From: Streptomyces californicus
GTDB lineage: Bacteria > Actinomycetota > Actinomycetes > Streptomycetales > Streptomycetaceae
Direction of reading: 5' to 3'
Assembly (NCBI RefSeq): GCF_000717645.1
Contig: NZ_JNZZ01000032.1
Span: 1 to 64,000, forward strand
DNA: 64,000 nt
Made by a program: the position numbers and the translations under genes. Shown here piece after piece: positions 56,476-64,000 of the stretch; the first letter of the stretch is position 1, and every line of letters begins with the position of its first letter. The notes under the pieces were generated by a model. It did no database searches and was not told the origin of the DNA. It was given only the letters and a program-made list of their open reading frames with translations.

Positions 56476-57666
56476 TCACGTCGCGGAACGCCGCGCCCTG
56501 CGCACCACCGGCCACGCCAGGGCGGTCAGGGCGGCGCCGGTCCACAGGACGCTCGTCGTGCCCAGGCTGTCGACCGTGAGGCCGCCGACGAGGGCGCCGA
56601 CGGCGATGGACAGGTTGAAGGCGGAGACGTACAGGGAAGAGGCCGCCTCGGTGGCGTTCGGGGCGGCGTCGAGGATCCAGCTCTGGAGGGTGACCGGCAC
56701 CGCGCCGTAGCCCAGGCCCCACAGGACCAGGACGGCCCCCGCCGAGAAGGCCCCCGTGCCGGCGACGGCGAGGGCGGCCATGGCGGCCGTGAGGATCACC
56801 GCGATGCCCAGGACGTTCTGCCGGAGGTACCGGGTGACCAGCGCCCCGGCGATGAAGTTGCCGCAGACGCCGGCGGCCCCGAACACCAGCAGGAGCACGC
56901 TGATCGAGCCGGCGCCGACCCCGCCGCCCTGCAGGACCGGACGGACGAACGTGTACGCCAGGAAATGGCCGGTGACCACCAGGAAGGTGAGCGCGATGCC
57001 CGCGCGGACACCGGCGTTGCCCCGGAGGACGGCCGGCAGGGCGGAGAACGTGACGGTCTGTTCGGCGGGGAGCCTCGGCATGAGGAAGAGCATGCAGGTC
57101 AGGGAGAGCAGGCCGAGCACGCCCACGGCGGTGAACGCGGTACGCCATCCGTCGAGGTCGCCCAGGAACGTTCCCGTCGGCACGCCCAGGACGGACGCCG
57201 TTTCCACGCCGCCGAAGATGACGGCCGTGGCCCGGCCCACGTGCCGTGCCGGTACCAGGCGCAGGGCGATTCCCCCGGCGATGGACCAGAAGCCCCCGAC
57301 GCTGACCCCGATCAGGAACCGGGCGACCAGGACCACCGCGAAGCCGGGAGCGAGGGCCGAGGCCAGGTTCGCCGCGCCCATCAGCCCGATCAGCGCCACC
57401 AGGATGACGCGGCGGTCGACGCGTCCCGTGGCCACGGTGACCAGCGGCGCCGAAACGGCGGCGACCAGCCCCGGCACCGTCACCATCAGGGCGGCCGTGC
57501 CCTCGGAGACGTCCAGCTCGGCACCGATCGGGGTGAGCAGGCCCACGGGCAGCAGCTCGGAGGTCATCAGCGAGAAGATGCCCAGGGTCACCGCCAGGAC
57601 GGCGAGCCAGCCCCTGACGGAGGAGCGGCCGGTGGCGGAAGGCGCCCCGGACTCGACGGTGGTCAC
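56476..57666 (-). CDS. MFS transporter, DHA1 (Cmx/AraJ-like) type
   Basis: A 396-residue twelve-helix exporter close to the chloramphenicol-resistance and sugar-efflux DHA1 group. It has the N-terminal GIFSLMTSELLPVGLLTPIG, PLVTVATGRVDRRVILVALI (motif A) and RFLIGVSVGGFWSIAGGIAL, with VTLQSWILDAAPNATEAASS in the second half. GTG 57666 was chosen because GAAGGG lies upstream; the frame is open further but is not family-like. It lies about 95 bases downstream of the AhpD-like gene on the same strand, so the two are probably co-transcribed. Confidence 0.9.
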   Translation of the reverse strand: MTTVESGAPSATGRSSVRGWLAVLAVTLGIFSLMTSELLPVGLLTPIGAELDVSEGTAALMVTVPGLVAAVSAPLVTVATGRVDRRVILVALIGLMGAANLASALAPGFAVVLVARFLIGVSVGGFWSIAGGIALRLVPARHVGRATAVIFGGVETASVLGVPTGTFLGDLDGWRTAFTAVGVLGLLSLTCMLFLMPRLPAEQTVTFSALPAVLRGNAGVRAGIALTFLVVTGHFLAYTFVRPVLQGGGVGAGSISVLLLVFGAAGVCGNFIAGALVTRYLRQNVLGIAVILTAAMAALAVAGTGAFSAGAVLVLWGLGYGAVPVTLQSWILDAAPNATEAASSLYVSAFNLSIAVGALVGGLTVDSLGTTSVLWTGAALTALAWPVVRRARRSAT

Positions 57667-57761
57667 GGCGTGGTCGGCCCTTCGGTGGGAAAGCGGTCCA
57701 TGACGTGTACGCCACGGGAGACGGCCGACCGGGCGGCCCCCTCCCGCGACGCGGGCCGTGG

Positions 57762-58214
57762 CTACACGGTGCCGGGCGTCTTGCGCGTGGTGACGTTCAT
57801 CCGGTTCCACGCGTTGACGGTGAGGACGAGCGCGATGAGCTGGGCGAGCTCCTGCTCCGCGAAGTGCTCGGCGGCACGCTCGTACACCTCGTCCGGCACC
57901 CCTTCGGGCAACAGGGTGACGGCCTCGGTCAGTTCGAGGGCGGCCCGCTCCTTCTCCGTGTACAGGCTCGACTCCTCCCACGCGGAGAGCTGGTAGATCC
58001 GCTGCTCGTTCTCCCCGGCCTTGCGGGCGTCGGAGGTGTGGTAATCGATGCAGTACGCACAGCGGTTGACCTGCGAGGCCCGGATCTGCACCAGCTCGAC
58101 CAGCACCGGGTCGAGCCCTTCGCGAGCGGCCGCGTCGAGGGCGAGAACGGCCTTGAACACCTTGGGGGCGACGGCGGAGAAGTTCATGCGCTGAGGTACC
58201 TGGAACGTGGTCAT
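57762..58214 (-). CDS. Carboxymuconolactone decarboxylase / AhpD-like protein
   Basis: A 150-residue CMD-fold protein. It has the redox motif RCAYCIDYHTSDARKAGE (CxxC plus His), and the following helix ERAALELTEAVTLLPEG is typical of the small YnjA/AhpD-like group. Such proteins act in peroxide or electrophile resistance. The start is ATG 58214. It shares its orientation with the DHA1 pump downstream, suggesting a joint detoxification unit. Confidence 0.9.
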   Translation of the reverse strand: MTTFQVPQRMNFSAVAPKVFKAVLALDAAAREGLDPVLVELVQIRASQVNRCAYCIDYHTSDARKAGENEQRIYQLSAWEESSLYTEKERAALELTEAVTLLPEGVPDEVYERAAEHFAEQELAQLIALVLTVNAWNRMNVTTRKTPGTV

Positions 58215-58444
58215 GGAAGGACCGTAGACGCGGATGCGACCGGGGGAGGGGTGCATTTCCCGGGTGAAATCGTGGGTCAATTCTCGCCCTGGCTGACTGT
58301 CGCCTCTTGCGGTACTTGCCGCGGCCGGCCGAGGTGAACTGTCGGCCGGCCCGGCTCCGTGCATCGGAAACCGCGTACATCGGAAGTCACGCGCATCGCA
58401 TCGGAAACCACGTACATCGGAAACTACGCGGACCGCGGAACCGG
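58215..58444. other. Intergenic stretch with short repeats
   Basis: No gene is supported. At 58365-58435 a unit GCATCGGAAACCRCGTACATCGGAA is repeated with small changes (CATCGGAAN-CNACG, five copies). Confidence 0.5.
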
Positions 58445-58481
58445 CAGAGGGGGCGCGGCTCCGTGACGCCTGCCCCCTCTG
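58445..58481 (-). terminator. Terminator of the TIR operon
   Basis: A perfect 10-bp stem (CAGAGGGGGC / GCCCCCTCTG) with a 17-base loop, about 65 bases past the last gene of the minus-strand operon. Confidence 0.7.
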
Positions 58482-58545
58482 CCCATGCGGCACCGGCTGA
58501 TCCACGTGAGGTGAGCCGGCACCGCTGTCGAGGCCGACCCCACGG

Positions 58546-59937
58546 TCAGCTCTCGTCCCCCGCGTCCTGCTCACGGGGCGTGGTGGGCCGGTGGCGGGTG
58601 TGGGAGCTGTCCCAGTAGTACGGCGAGGCCGCGGTGTCCTCGGTGTGCGGCGTTGCGGGCGGAACGTTCTCATCCGGCCGCCACCAGTAGCCGTCGTGCT
58701 CGCCCGGGGTGCTGCCGGCCGCGCCCGGAGCGGTCGTTGCCCCGTACGAATCCCCCTCCGGCTCCCCGTCGGCGCTCGGGGCTTCGTCGGCGTACGGGAG
58801 ATCCTCGGAACGGGGGCCGGGGCGGAAGCCCTCAGCCCCGGTCATCCCGTCCTCCGGCCCTGCGGCGTCAGCCGTGCCCTGCCGGGGCATCACGTCACGA
58901 CGGATCTCATCCGCCGCCTCGTACAGGCCGGCCCCCTCCAAGCTCATCACGATCCTGTGCACGATCACCGTGTACTCGTCCATGTCCGGTTTCAGACCCG
59001 TGGCCTCCAGCAGCAGGAGCAGTCGATCCGCAACCCCCACTTCCTCCTCGCGGTCGAACATCCCCGCCCCCTGGCCGTCTCCGACCCACAACGGGTTCTC
59101 GGCGCCCTCTTCGGCTTCGGCGCGGGCACGGGCGCCCACGGGCGGTACCAGCAGATGGCGGAAGAGCTCCGGCACCTCGGCGTCGTTGGCCGCCGCCGAA
59201 ACCTGGGCGAGCGGGCCGATCATGTCGACCGCCTTCTCGATCTCGTCCTCGTGGCGGGCGAGCCACCACACCACGGCGCTGCCCGGACTCCTGAGCACGT
59301 CATCGCCGAGATAGCGGCGCTTGTTGCGTTCGTGCTCGCGTTCGTGCTCCCAGACCTCCTCGTCCTTGCGGAGGTCGCTCAGCTTCCGCAGGCGGTCGCG
59401 GTCGGCCGGAGCGAGAGTGAGCGTCACGTCCGCCGCCATGGCCTCCACCCGGCCGCTCCGGTCCCGGAGCGGAACGCACAGTTCGCCCTCCAGGAGGTAG
59501 CGCGCGAAGCTCGATCGGCGCGGCTCCTCGTGGCGGACCACTTCCAGGGCGCGGCTGAGGACCGACGACTCGGCGAGCGCCGGTGACACAGCGTCTCCCG
59601 GGACCACGCTGTCGGGGGCCGGCCTCCACCACACCGTGGCGGAGAAGAGGAAGTCGTACCCGTCCGTCGCGCTCGGAAGCGCCGCGTCCACGACCCGTGT
59701 CTCCTGGTACGGCTCCTCCGCCGGCCCGGCCGGCGGTTCGGGTTCCCGGAGCTCCTGCCGCTGTGCGGGTGGCCGTTCACCGTGCGAAGCCGTCATCACG
59801 ATCAGCTGGGAGCCCGAGGCCGTCACCGCGGACAGGAATCCCCACAGCCACGGCGACCAGTTCTGAAGACTGCCGATCACGGCCGGTGCGAGACTGCAGA
59901 GCACGACGAACAGCAGGCTGGACATGCGGATTCTCAT
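58546..59937 (-). CDS. Membrane-anchored protein of unknown function, third gene of the TIR operon
   Basis: A 463-residue protein. Two N-terminal hydrophobic helices (SSLLFVVLCSLAPAVIGSL and LWGFLSAVTASGSQLIVMTA) form a hairpin anchor. A beta-rich segment (about 92-185; YDFLFSATVWWRPAPDSVV, EGELCVPLRDRSGRVEAMAA) leads into a highly charged helical region (LRKDEEVWEHEREHERNKRR). A helical domain follows (about 215-345). The last 110 residues are acidic and disordered-looking with Tyr/Trp. The beta-then-coiled-coil shape recalls SPFH proteins, but I cannot confirm homology. ATG 59937 overlaps the NTPase stop by ATGA, so it is co-translated. It may tether the system to the membrane. Confidence 0.78.
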   Translation of the reverse strand: MRIRMSSLLFVVLCSLAPAVIGSLQNWSPWLWGFLSAVTASGSQLIVMTASHGERPPAQRQELREPEPPAGPAEEPYQETRVVDAALPSATDGYDFLFSATVWWRPAPDSVVPGDAVSPALAESSVLSRALEVVRHEEPRRSSFARYLLEGELCVPLRDRSGRVEAMAADVTLTLAPADRDRLRKLSDLRKDEEVWEHEREHERNKRRYLGDDVLRSPGSAVVWWLARHEDEIEKAVDMIGPLAQVSAAANDAEVPELFRHLLVPPVGARARAEAEEGAENPLWVGDGQGAGMFDREEEVGVADRLLLLLEATGLKPDMDEYTVIVHRIVMSLEGAGLYEAADEIRRDVMPRQGTADAAGPEDGMTGAEGFRPGPRSEDLPYADEAPSADGEPEGDSYGATTAPGAAGSTPGEHDGYWWRPDENVPPATPHTEDTAASPYYWDSSHTRHRPTTPREQDAGDES

Positions 59938-61927
59938 CGCGCCTCTCCCGTGGTCGGTGATCCGGCACCCGTGTCGTCGGGACGCTCCGAGCCGTCCGCG
60001 CGGGTGTACTGCGTGTGATCGATGCGTTGCCAGAAATGGGTGGCGACAGCGGTCCGGGACGGATCGCGTGAGCCGGCCGCCCAGCCGCAGGCGATGGCGT
60101 AGAGGCGGTGGAGAGCCGCCGGACGGCCGGCTGTCGCTCCGACCAGCACCTCCAGCCCCAGCCTGCGTGTGCTGTCGGCCGCCGCGGCGTCGAGCCAGTC
60201 GCGGACCATGGGGCTCCAGAACTCCGCCGGAGGCTGGGAGAAGACCGCTTCCCAGCCCAGGAACAGGTCGGGCCAGGGCGGTGGGTCGGGCGCCCGGTCA
60301 CTCCGCAGCAGTTCGACGAGCAGACGGAGGTGAGGGCCCGTGCCGTGCGACTCCCGCTGTGTACGCGCTCGGAGGCGGTCGATCAGCAGCCGGTAGAGCC
60401 GGCGATCGCCGCGGGCGATGTCGAGCAGTGCTCGCCGGGCCTCGTGCGCGGCCTCCCCTTCCCGTACGGCGAGGTGGTGGAGCCGCACGACGGCCTGGTC
60501 CGGATGGGTCGCCACGAGGCTGTGGAGGCAGGCAGCGGTCATGACGCGCGAGAGACCGTCCGTCAGCGGGCCGGATCGCGCACGGTGGTAGAGCTGCCGG
60601 CGGAACCAGATGCCGTGTCTCTCGTGGCTGAGGCCGAGTTCGAGCCCTGCGAGGGCGCGCGGATCGCACACCCCTCTCATCGCGCCGCCCGCCCAGTGCG
60701 CGACCAGATCGAAGAGATGCGCGGGCCGGCCCACGGCCAGGGCGCGCTCCCCGAAGCGGAGGACGATGTTCACCCGGTCGTCAACGGTCAGGTCGGGCAG
60801 CCCCGCGGCATCACGGATCCAGTCCTTGAGATCATCACGAACTCCGGGGAAGTTCGCCCAGAAGTAGGTCCTCACGGCGTCCGCGTAGGCCAGGCGGTCG
60901 AAGCGGAGCAGCCCGTCCGGATCCCGCTCGATGCCGAGCGTGGCCAACCGTTCCCCGAAATCCATCCGGGCGAGCTCGGTCGTCGCCTCCTCCTCGTGCT
61001 TCACCGTCCTCAGCAAGCCCCGCCAGGCCGCGTAGACGGTGTCCGCCCGGGCGCCCTCGAACATCGCCGTCGCCAGCAACAGCGCTCGGGCCGGCGTGGT
61101 GGTGATCGCGGTCATCTGCCGGCCCACTTCGGCGGCACGATCGGTCACCGCGTGCATGGCCTGGTCGAGCCAGCCCGCGAAGTCGGTGCCGAACCGGCCG
61201 CTGTCGCGGGCGGCTCGTACCAGCCTCGTGAGGCGAGCCAATTCCCCCATCGGGGAGCGGTCGAACACACCCCGGAGTTCGGCGCTCAGCAGATCCGTGG
61301 AACGGAAGGTCATCCGGTCCATGCGGAGATGCCGGGTGACGACGGCGACACCTCGGGGGCGCCCCAGCGTCACGGTATGGGGCGCGAGGTCCGACACCTG
61401 GGCGTGCCGCAGCGCGGCCGGCAGGACGACGACCATATGAGCGCCGGCTTCCTGAACCTGTGACCGGCGTACGGCCAGCAGGTGTTGGGCTCGGACGTAC
61501 GCCCCCTCGTCGCCGATCCCCGAGAGGTCGAGGAGGAAGCGGTCTCCGTCGCCCACCGCGAGGGGTGCCGCGTCCTCGTCCGAGACGGGAAGTTCCTCGA
61601 AACGGGCGTCCTCTTCGTCGGTGCCGCCGTCTTCACCGAGGCCGTGCAACAGCATGATCGCCGCGGCGCGGCGGCCGCTCCCCGGCTCGGCATCCACCAG
61701 GACTACCGATCCGGGCTTCTCCAGCCGGTCGGCCGCGATGCGGAAGCCCGGAGGGGGAGTGAAGCGGTCCGCCAGATGCAACCGGTCGTCACGACGATGC
61801 GCAGGGGGGCGACGCTCCTGCGGGTCGTCCAGCCGGCGCCGACACCGTAATAGATGTGCTGTTGCCCTTCCCCGCTGTGCACCGGTCCGCGCGGGTGGTT
61901 GACGGTGGTGTGGTCCCCCTCGGTCAT
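59934..61927 (-). CDS. P-loop NTPase-like protein with helical repeat C-terminus; apparent frameshift at 61804-61809
   Basis: The start at ATG 61927 overlaps the TIR stop by ATGA and encodes TEGDHTTVNHPRGPVHSGEG. After about 40 codons this frame fails. One extra C in the minus-strand C6 run (plus-strand G6, 61804-61809) would join it to the 615-codon frame that begins around 61781 with HLADRFTPPPGFRIAADRL. The joined protein is about 664 residues. It has a Walker A-like EPGSGRRAAAIMLLHG (Arg in place of the usual Lys), a Walker B-like RFLLDLSGIGDEG, and a long alpha-helical C-terminal half suggesting repeats. The layout recalls STAND-type or NTPase sensors of bacterial conflict systems. The indel may be a sequencing error, a real mutation or programmed slippage. 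Confidence 0.7.
61804..61809 (-). other. Homopolymer run at the apparent frameshift
   Basis: Six G on the plus strand (six C in the coding strand). Insertion of one base here fuses the ATGA-coupled N-terminal frame to the conserved-looking downstream frame without a stop. Confidence 0.65.
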
Positions 61928-62718
61928 CGGCCGTCGCCCGTCCGTCGGTGCCCGCGCCCGAAGCGCTGGTGGACGGTGCCGCTGTTGTCGCCCGCCGTGT
62001 ACTGGACCCCGGTGTTGTCGCCCTGGAAGCGGGGTGCGTTGTACTGGTGCCCTCGTCCGGTGTTCACCGGGCCCTGCGGCTCGTTGACGAAGGTGCCGGA
62101 CAGGTCTCCGTTGAGGCTTCCGATGCCGCCGCGAACGCGCTGGTCGACATCGCGCGACCTCATCCCGGTGTGAGTGGCGTTCCCGTGCGGCTTCTCGTGG
62201 GACTTCACTTCTGTCCGCTCGCGTGCCGCCTGGGCGTCACGATCTGCCGCGCCCAACTCGGGCAGCAGCCGGGCGAGGGCGTCTCCGAGAGCCGCCAGGT
62301 CGGCCCCGGCGTTACGGTGGTCGAACCGCCGGTACTGGCAGTCCGCCAGCTCTCGCAGACTCGCCGGGAGGAGAGCCGGGTCGATGCGCGTGACCTTGCC
62401 GACGAGCACGGGGATGACTAGGACCCCACGATCAAGGGCGGTCTCTATTTCGCGGAGGGCCCAGTCCTGATCAGTCTCAAGTGCGGTGTGGCCGTGGGTA
62501 CTCCGCAGTTCGGCCCACCGGGGCCCGATCACGGCGAGGAGGGCCGCACACTCCTCCACCGCCCTGACCAGTTCGGCCGGGAAGCGCTGTCCCGGCTCGA
62601 TCGAGCTGCTTGCGAAGAAGATCCGTTCGGCGCCGAATCGGCGGGTGAGCTCCCGGGCGACCATGGTCGCCGCTGATTCCTCGTCGCCAGTCCGGTAGTT
62701 GACGAAAACGTCGGGCAT
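61924..62718 (-). CDS. TIR-domain protein with Gly/Asn-rich C-terminal motif
   Basis: A 264-residue protein. The N-terminal TIR domain (about 1-150) begins PDVFVNYRTGDEESAATMVA, continues with RIFFASSSIEPGQRFPAEL, and has the WxxxE-type catalytic segment DQDWALREIETALDRGV (Glu90), so NAD-cleaving activity is plausible. After a charged linker (about 155-195) the C-terminus holds turns such as NGDLSGTF, GPVNTGRGHQY, GDNTGVQYT and GDNSGTVHQ. These resemble amyloid-type signalling motifs. The same GPV-TG-G-Q pattern occurs at the start of the adjacent NTPase. ATG 62718 (MPDVFVNY) was chosen for its fit to the family start. It heads an operon with ATGA coupling. Confidence 0.87.
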   Translation of the reverse strand: MPDVFVNYRTGDEESAATMVARELTRRFGAERIFFASSSIEPGQRFPAELVRAVEECAALLAVIGPRWAELRSTHGHTALETDQDWALREIETALDRGVLVIPVLVGKVTRIDPALLPASLRELADCQYRRFDHRNAGADLAALGDALARLLPELGAADRDAQAARERTEVKSHEKPHGNATHTGMRSRDVDQRVRGGIGSLNGDLSGTFVNEPQGPVNTGRGHQYNAPRFQGDNTGVQYTAGDNSGTVHQRFGRGHRRTGDGR

Positions 62719-62890
62719 GAAGGTCCCTCTGTCGGAGTGGGCGGGTGCAGACATGTACGGGAGCAGGTAAGCCGACAAGCCCTTACCCCGGACAGCAGGA
62801 GGCTTCTGCGGTCGGTGTGCGGATGGGCACACGGAAGCAGGGGCGATGCCCCCACCGGTCGGAGGCAGTCCGCCCCAGCGGAGCGTGTTA
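62719..62890. promoter_or_regulatory. Upstream region of the TIR operon
   Basis: 172 bases between the 3' end of the regulator gene and the TIR start, both on the minus strand. AGAGGGACCT ahead of ATG 62718 is a modest ribosome site. I see no clear -10/-35 pair, so read-through from the regulator gene remains possible. Confidence 0.4.
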
Positions 62891-64000
62891 TCAGCCCTGC
62901 GAGGGGGTGAGCACCTGCGCCAATGCCGGTTGAAGATCGCGTACGGGCCAGCTGCTCCGGGACCGGGAGAGCTCGCGCGCCAGACGACGGACGTCGCTGT
63001 TCACCGTCGCCGAAGGCACGGCGGGCATCATGCCCAGAAGCTCCCCGGCGATCGTGCACGCGTGCTCGACCTCCCCGGAGGCGGCGTGCGCGAGGGACCT
63101 GCGGAAGCCGTACCGGGTACGTGTGCGCAGCGCGTGCGACGGGAGCCGGCCGCACTCCCGGTCGAGGAGTTCGGCGGCCGCCTTGGGCCGACCGAGGTCG
63201 TACAGGCACCATCCCGTGGTCATCGCCGCCGGATCGCTGACATGAGTGGTGCCGATCGTGGGGCCGGCCTCGTCGTGCGCGCTGTCACCGGTGAGCAGGG
63301 TTCGTGCGCGGTCGAGGCTGCGGAGACAGGCACGTTCATCGCCGACGAGGGCGTGCCCCTGCGCCTCCCTCTGAGCGGCGAGCCCGCGAATACGCGGAGG
63401 GAGCCCGCCACTCTGGGCCAGGCGAGCCAAGGTGATGGTGCTCGCGGCGTCCCCGTCGTAGAGCGTGACCAGGGCACGGCGCACGAGTCCGTAGGAACCG
63501 AGGTGCGGATCGCCCCCGGCTCGCGCCAAATCGGCGGCCTCGCCGGTCCATTGGAGCGCGGCGCCACTGTCGCCGGCCTCTTGGGCCATCCAGCCGGTGA
63601 ACTCGGCGAACCGTGACGCGAGCAGGAACGCGGCGGACCGGGTGGTGGCTGTGGCACCGGCCGCGAGGCCGGTGACCGTCCTCGTCTGGGTGGCCAGCAG
63701 CGGCAGCAGGGCGGCCGGTGAGGTGGACTGGCCGAGCATGCGCAACTGGTCGAACTGCGTACGGAAGGAAGTGAGCAGCGGGTCGTCGGCGGAAGGCGCC
63801 CGGTCGCTCGGGCTCAGACTCAGGTCGATCAGTGTGCCCGTACCCACCGCCAGGACGGCCCGGCGCCCCACGGCGCCGGGGCCCCGGGAGGGGCGGACGC
63901 CGGCGGTGTCCGCGTCGGCCGCGGCAGCGGGCTCGGGGCCGATGACCAGGCGCTGCAGTTCGCCGCCGGCGCCGAGAAAGGCCCCGGCGGCGCCGACCCG
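62891..64000 (-). CDS. Regulatory protein with TPR-like C-terminus (N-terminus beyond window)
   Basis: The open frame continues past the right edge, so only the last 369 residues are visible. They are Ala/Leu/Arg-rich helical hairpins (SAAFLLASRFAEFTGWMAQE, ALQWTGEAADLARAGGDP, RALVTLYDGDAASTITLARL, AMTTGWCLYDLGRPKAAAEL) resembling the tetratricopeptide-like part of Streptomyces XRE/HTH regulators. The expected N-terminal helix-turn-helix is not in the window, so DNA binding is inferred only. It is upstream of, and on the same strand as, the TIR operon and could control it. Confidence 0.75.
   Translation of the reverse strand, partial: RVGAAGAFLGAGGELQRLVIGPEPAAAADADTAGVRPSRGPGAVGRRAVLAVGTGTLIDLSLSPSDRAPSADDPLLTSFRTQFDQLRMLGQSTSPAALLPLLATQTRTVTGLAAGATATTRSAAFLLASRFAEFTGWMAQEAGDSGAALQWTGEAADLARAGGDPHLGSYGLVRRALVTLYDGDAASTITLARLAQSGGLPPRIRGLAAQREAQGHALVGDERACLRSLDRARTLLTGDSAHDEAGPTIGTTHVSDPAAMTTGWCLYDLGRPKAAAELLDRECGRLPSHALRTRTRYGFRRSLAHAASGEVEHACTIAGELLGMMPAVPSATVNSDVRRLARELSRSRSSWPVRDLQPALAQVLTPSQG

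Noticed and set aside
59934..61781. The NTPase gene starting at TTG 61781
   Set aside because: No ribosome site, and it ignores the ATGA overlap with the TIR gene and the shared N-terminal motif; a frameshift at the C6 run explains the data better.

Overview
The window is a stretch of a high-GC (about 72% by eye) Streptomyces-type chromosome. The evidence is the strong third-position G/C bias, the abundance of GTG starts, likely leaderless genes, a WhiB-family regulator, and a run of genes (ahpD-ahpC/oxyR, class A penicillin-binding protein, fumC, fumB, wblI-like, glpX, xseB-xseA, ispH, ppgK, ychF) that I recall as one neighbourhood of the Streptomyces core chromosome. No rRNA, tRNA, CRISPR array or insertion sequence is visible.

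Layout. Positions 1-12000 hold a truncated prepilin peptidase, a methyltransferase, a hypothetical protein with a TTA codon, an aldo/keto reductase, uppS, a PIN-PhoH protein, a secreted lytic transglycosylase behind a possible c-di-AMP riboswitch, an AI-2E-family membrane protein, and the peroxide block ahpD-ahpC/oxyR. Positions 12000-24500 hold a PadR-ABC-FtsX operon, an SPFH protein coupled to a small ribbon-helix-helix-like protein, a class A PBP, a SpoIIE/GAF/HATPase phosphatase, a DUF402 protein and fumC.

Positions 24573-39923 interrupt the fumC-fumB neighbourhood with accessory genes. These are a secreted SGNH hydrolase with a lectin tail, then a compact hybrid cluster of regulator, MFS exporter, KS-AT-ACP polyketide synthase, AMT-luciferase-like monooxygenase-C-T-C peptide synthetase and M18 metallo-aminopeptidase. 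The last three genes are joined by ATGA stop/start overlaps. The KS-AT-ACP-AMT-monooxygenase order matches the microginin-type route to an alpha-hydroxy-beta-amino acid, the pharmacophore of aminopeptidase inhibitors. The aminopeptidase at the end is therefore a candidate self-protection gene. No adenylation or thioesterase domain is present.

Positions 40196-53920 return to core genes: fumB, a DUF1707 protein, a wblI-like gene, glpX, a DUF4245 protein, a malonic semialdehyde reductase, xseB-xseA, an amino-acid permease, ispH, ppgK, a DUF6542 membrane protein and ychF. Convergent pairs are mostly separated by clear hairpin terminators.

Positions 54043-64000 are accessory again. They contain a RelE toxin remnant, MarR plus an MFS pump, a second MFS pump with an AhpD-like protein, and an operon of TIR protein, P-loop NTPase-like protein and membrane protein, also joined by ATGA overlaps. 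The TIR C-terminus and the NTPase N-terminus share a short Gly/Asn-rich motif, suggesting NLR-like or amyloid-type signalling in a defence system. The NTPase gene has an apparent frameshift at a G6/C6 run. A partial regulator with a repeat-type C-terminus runs off the right edge.
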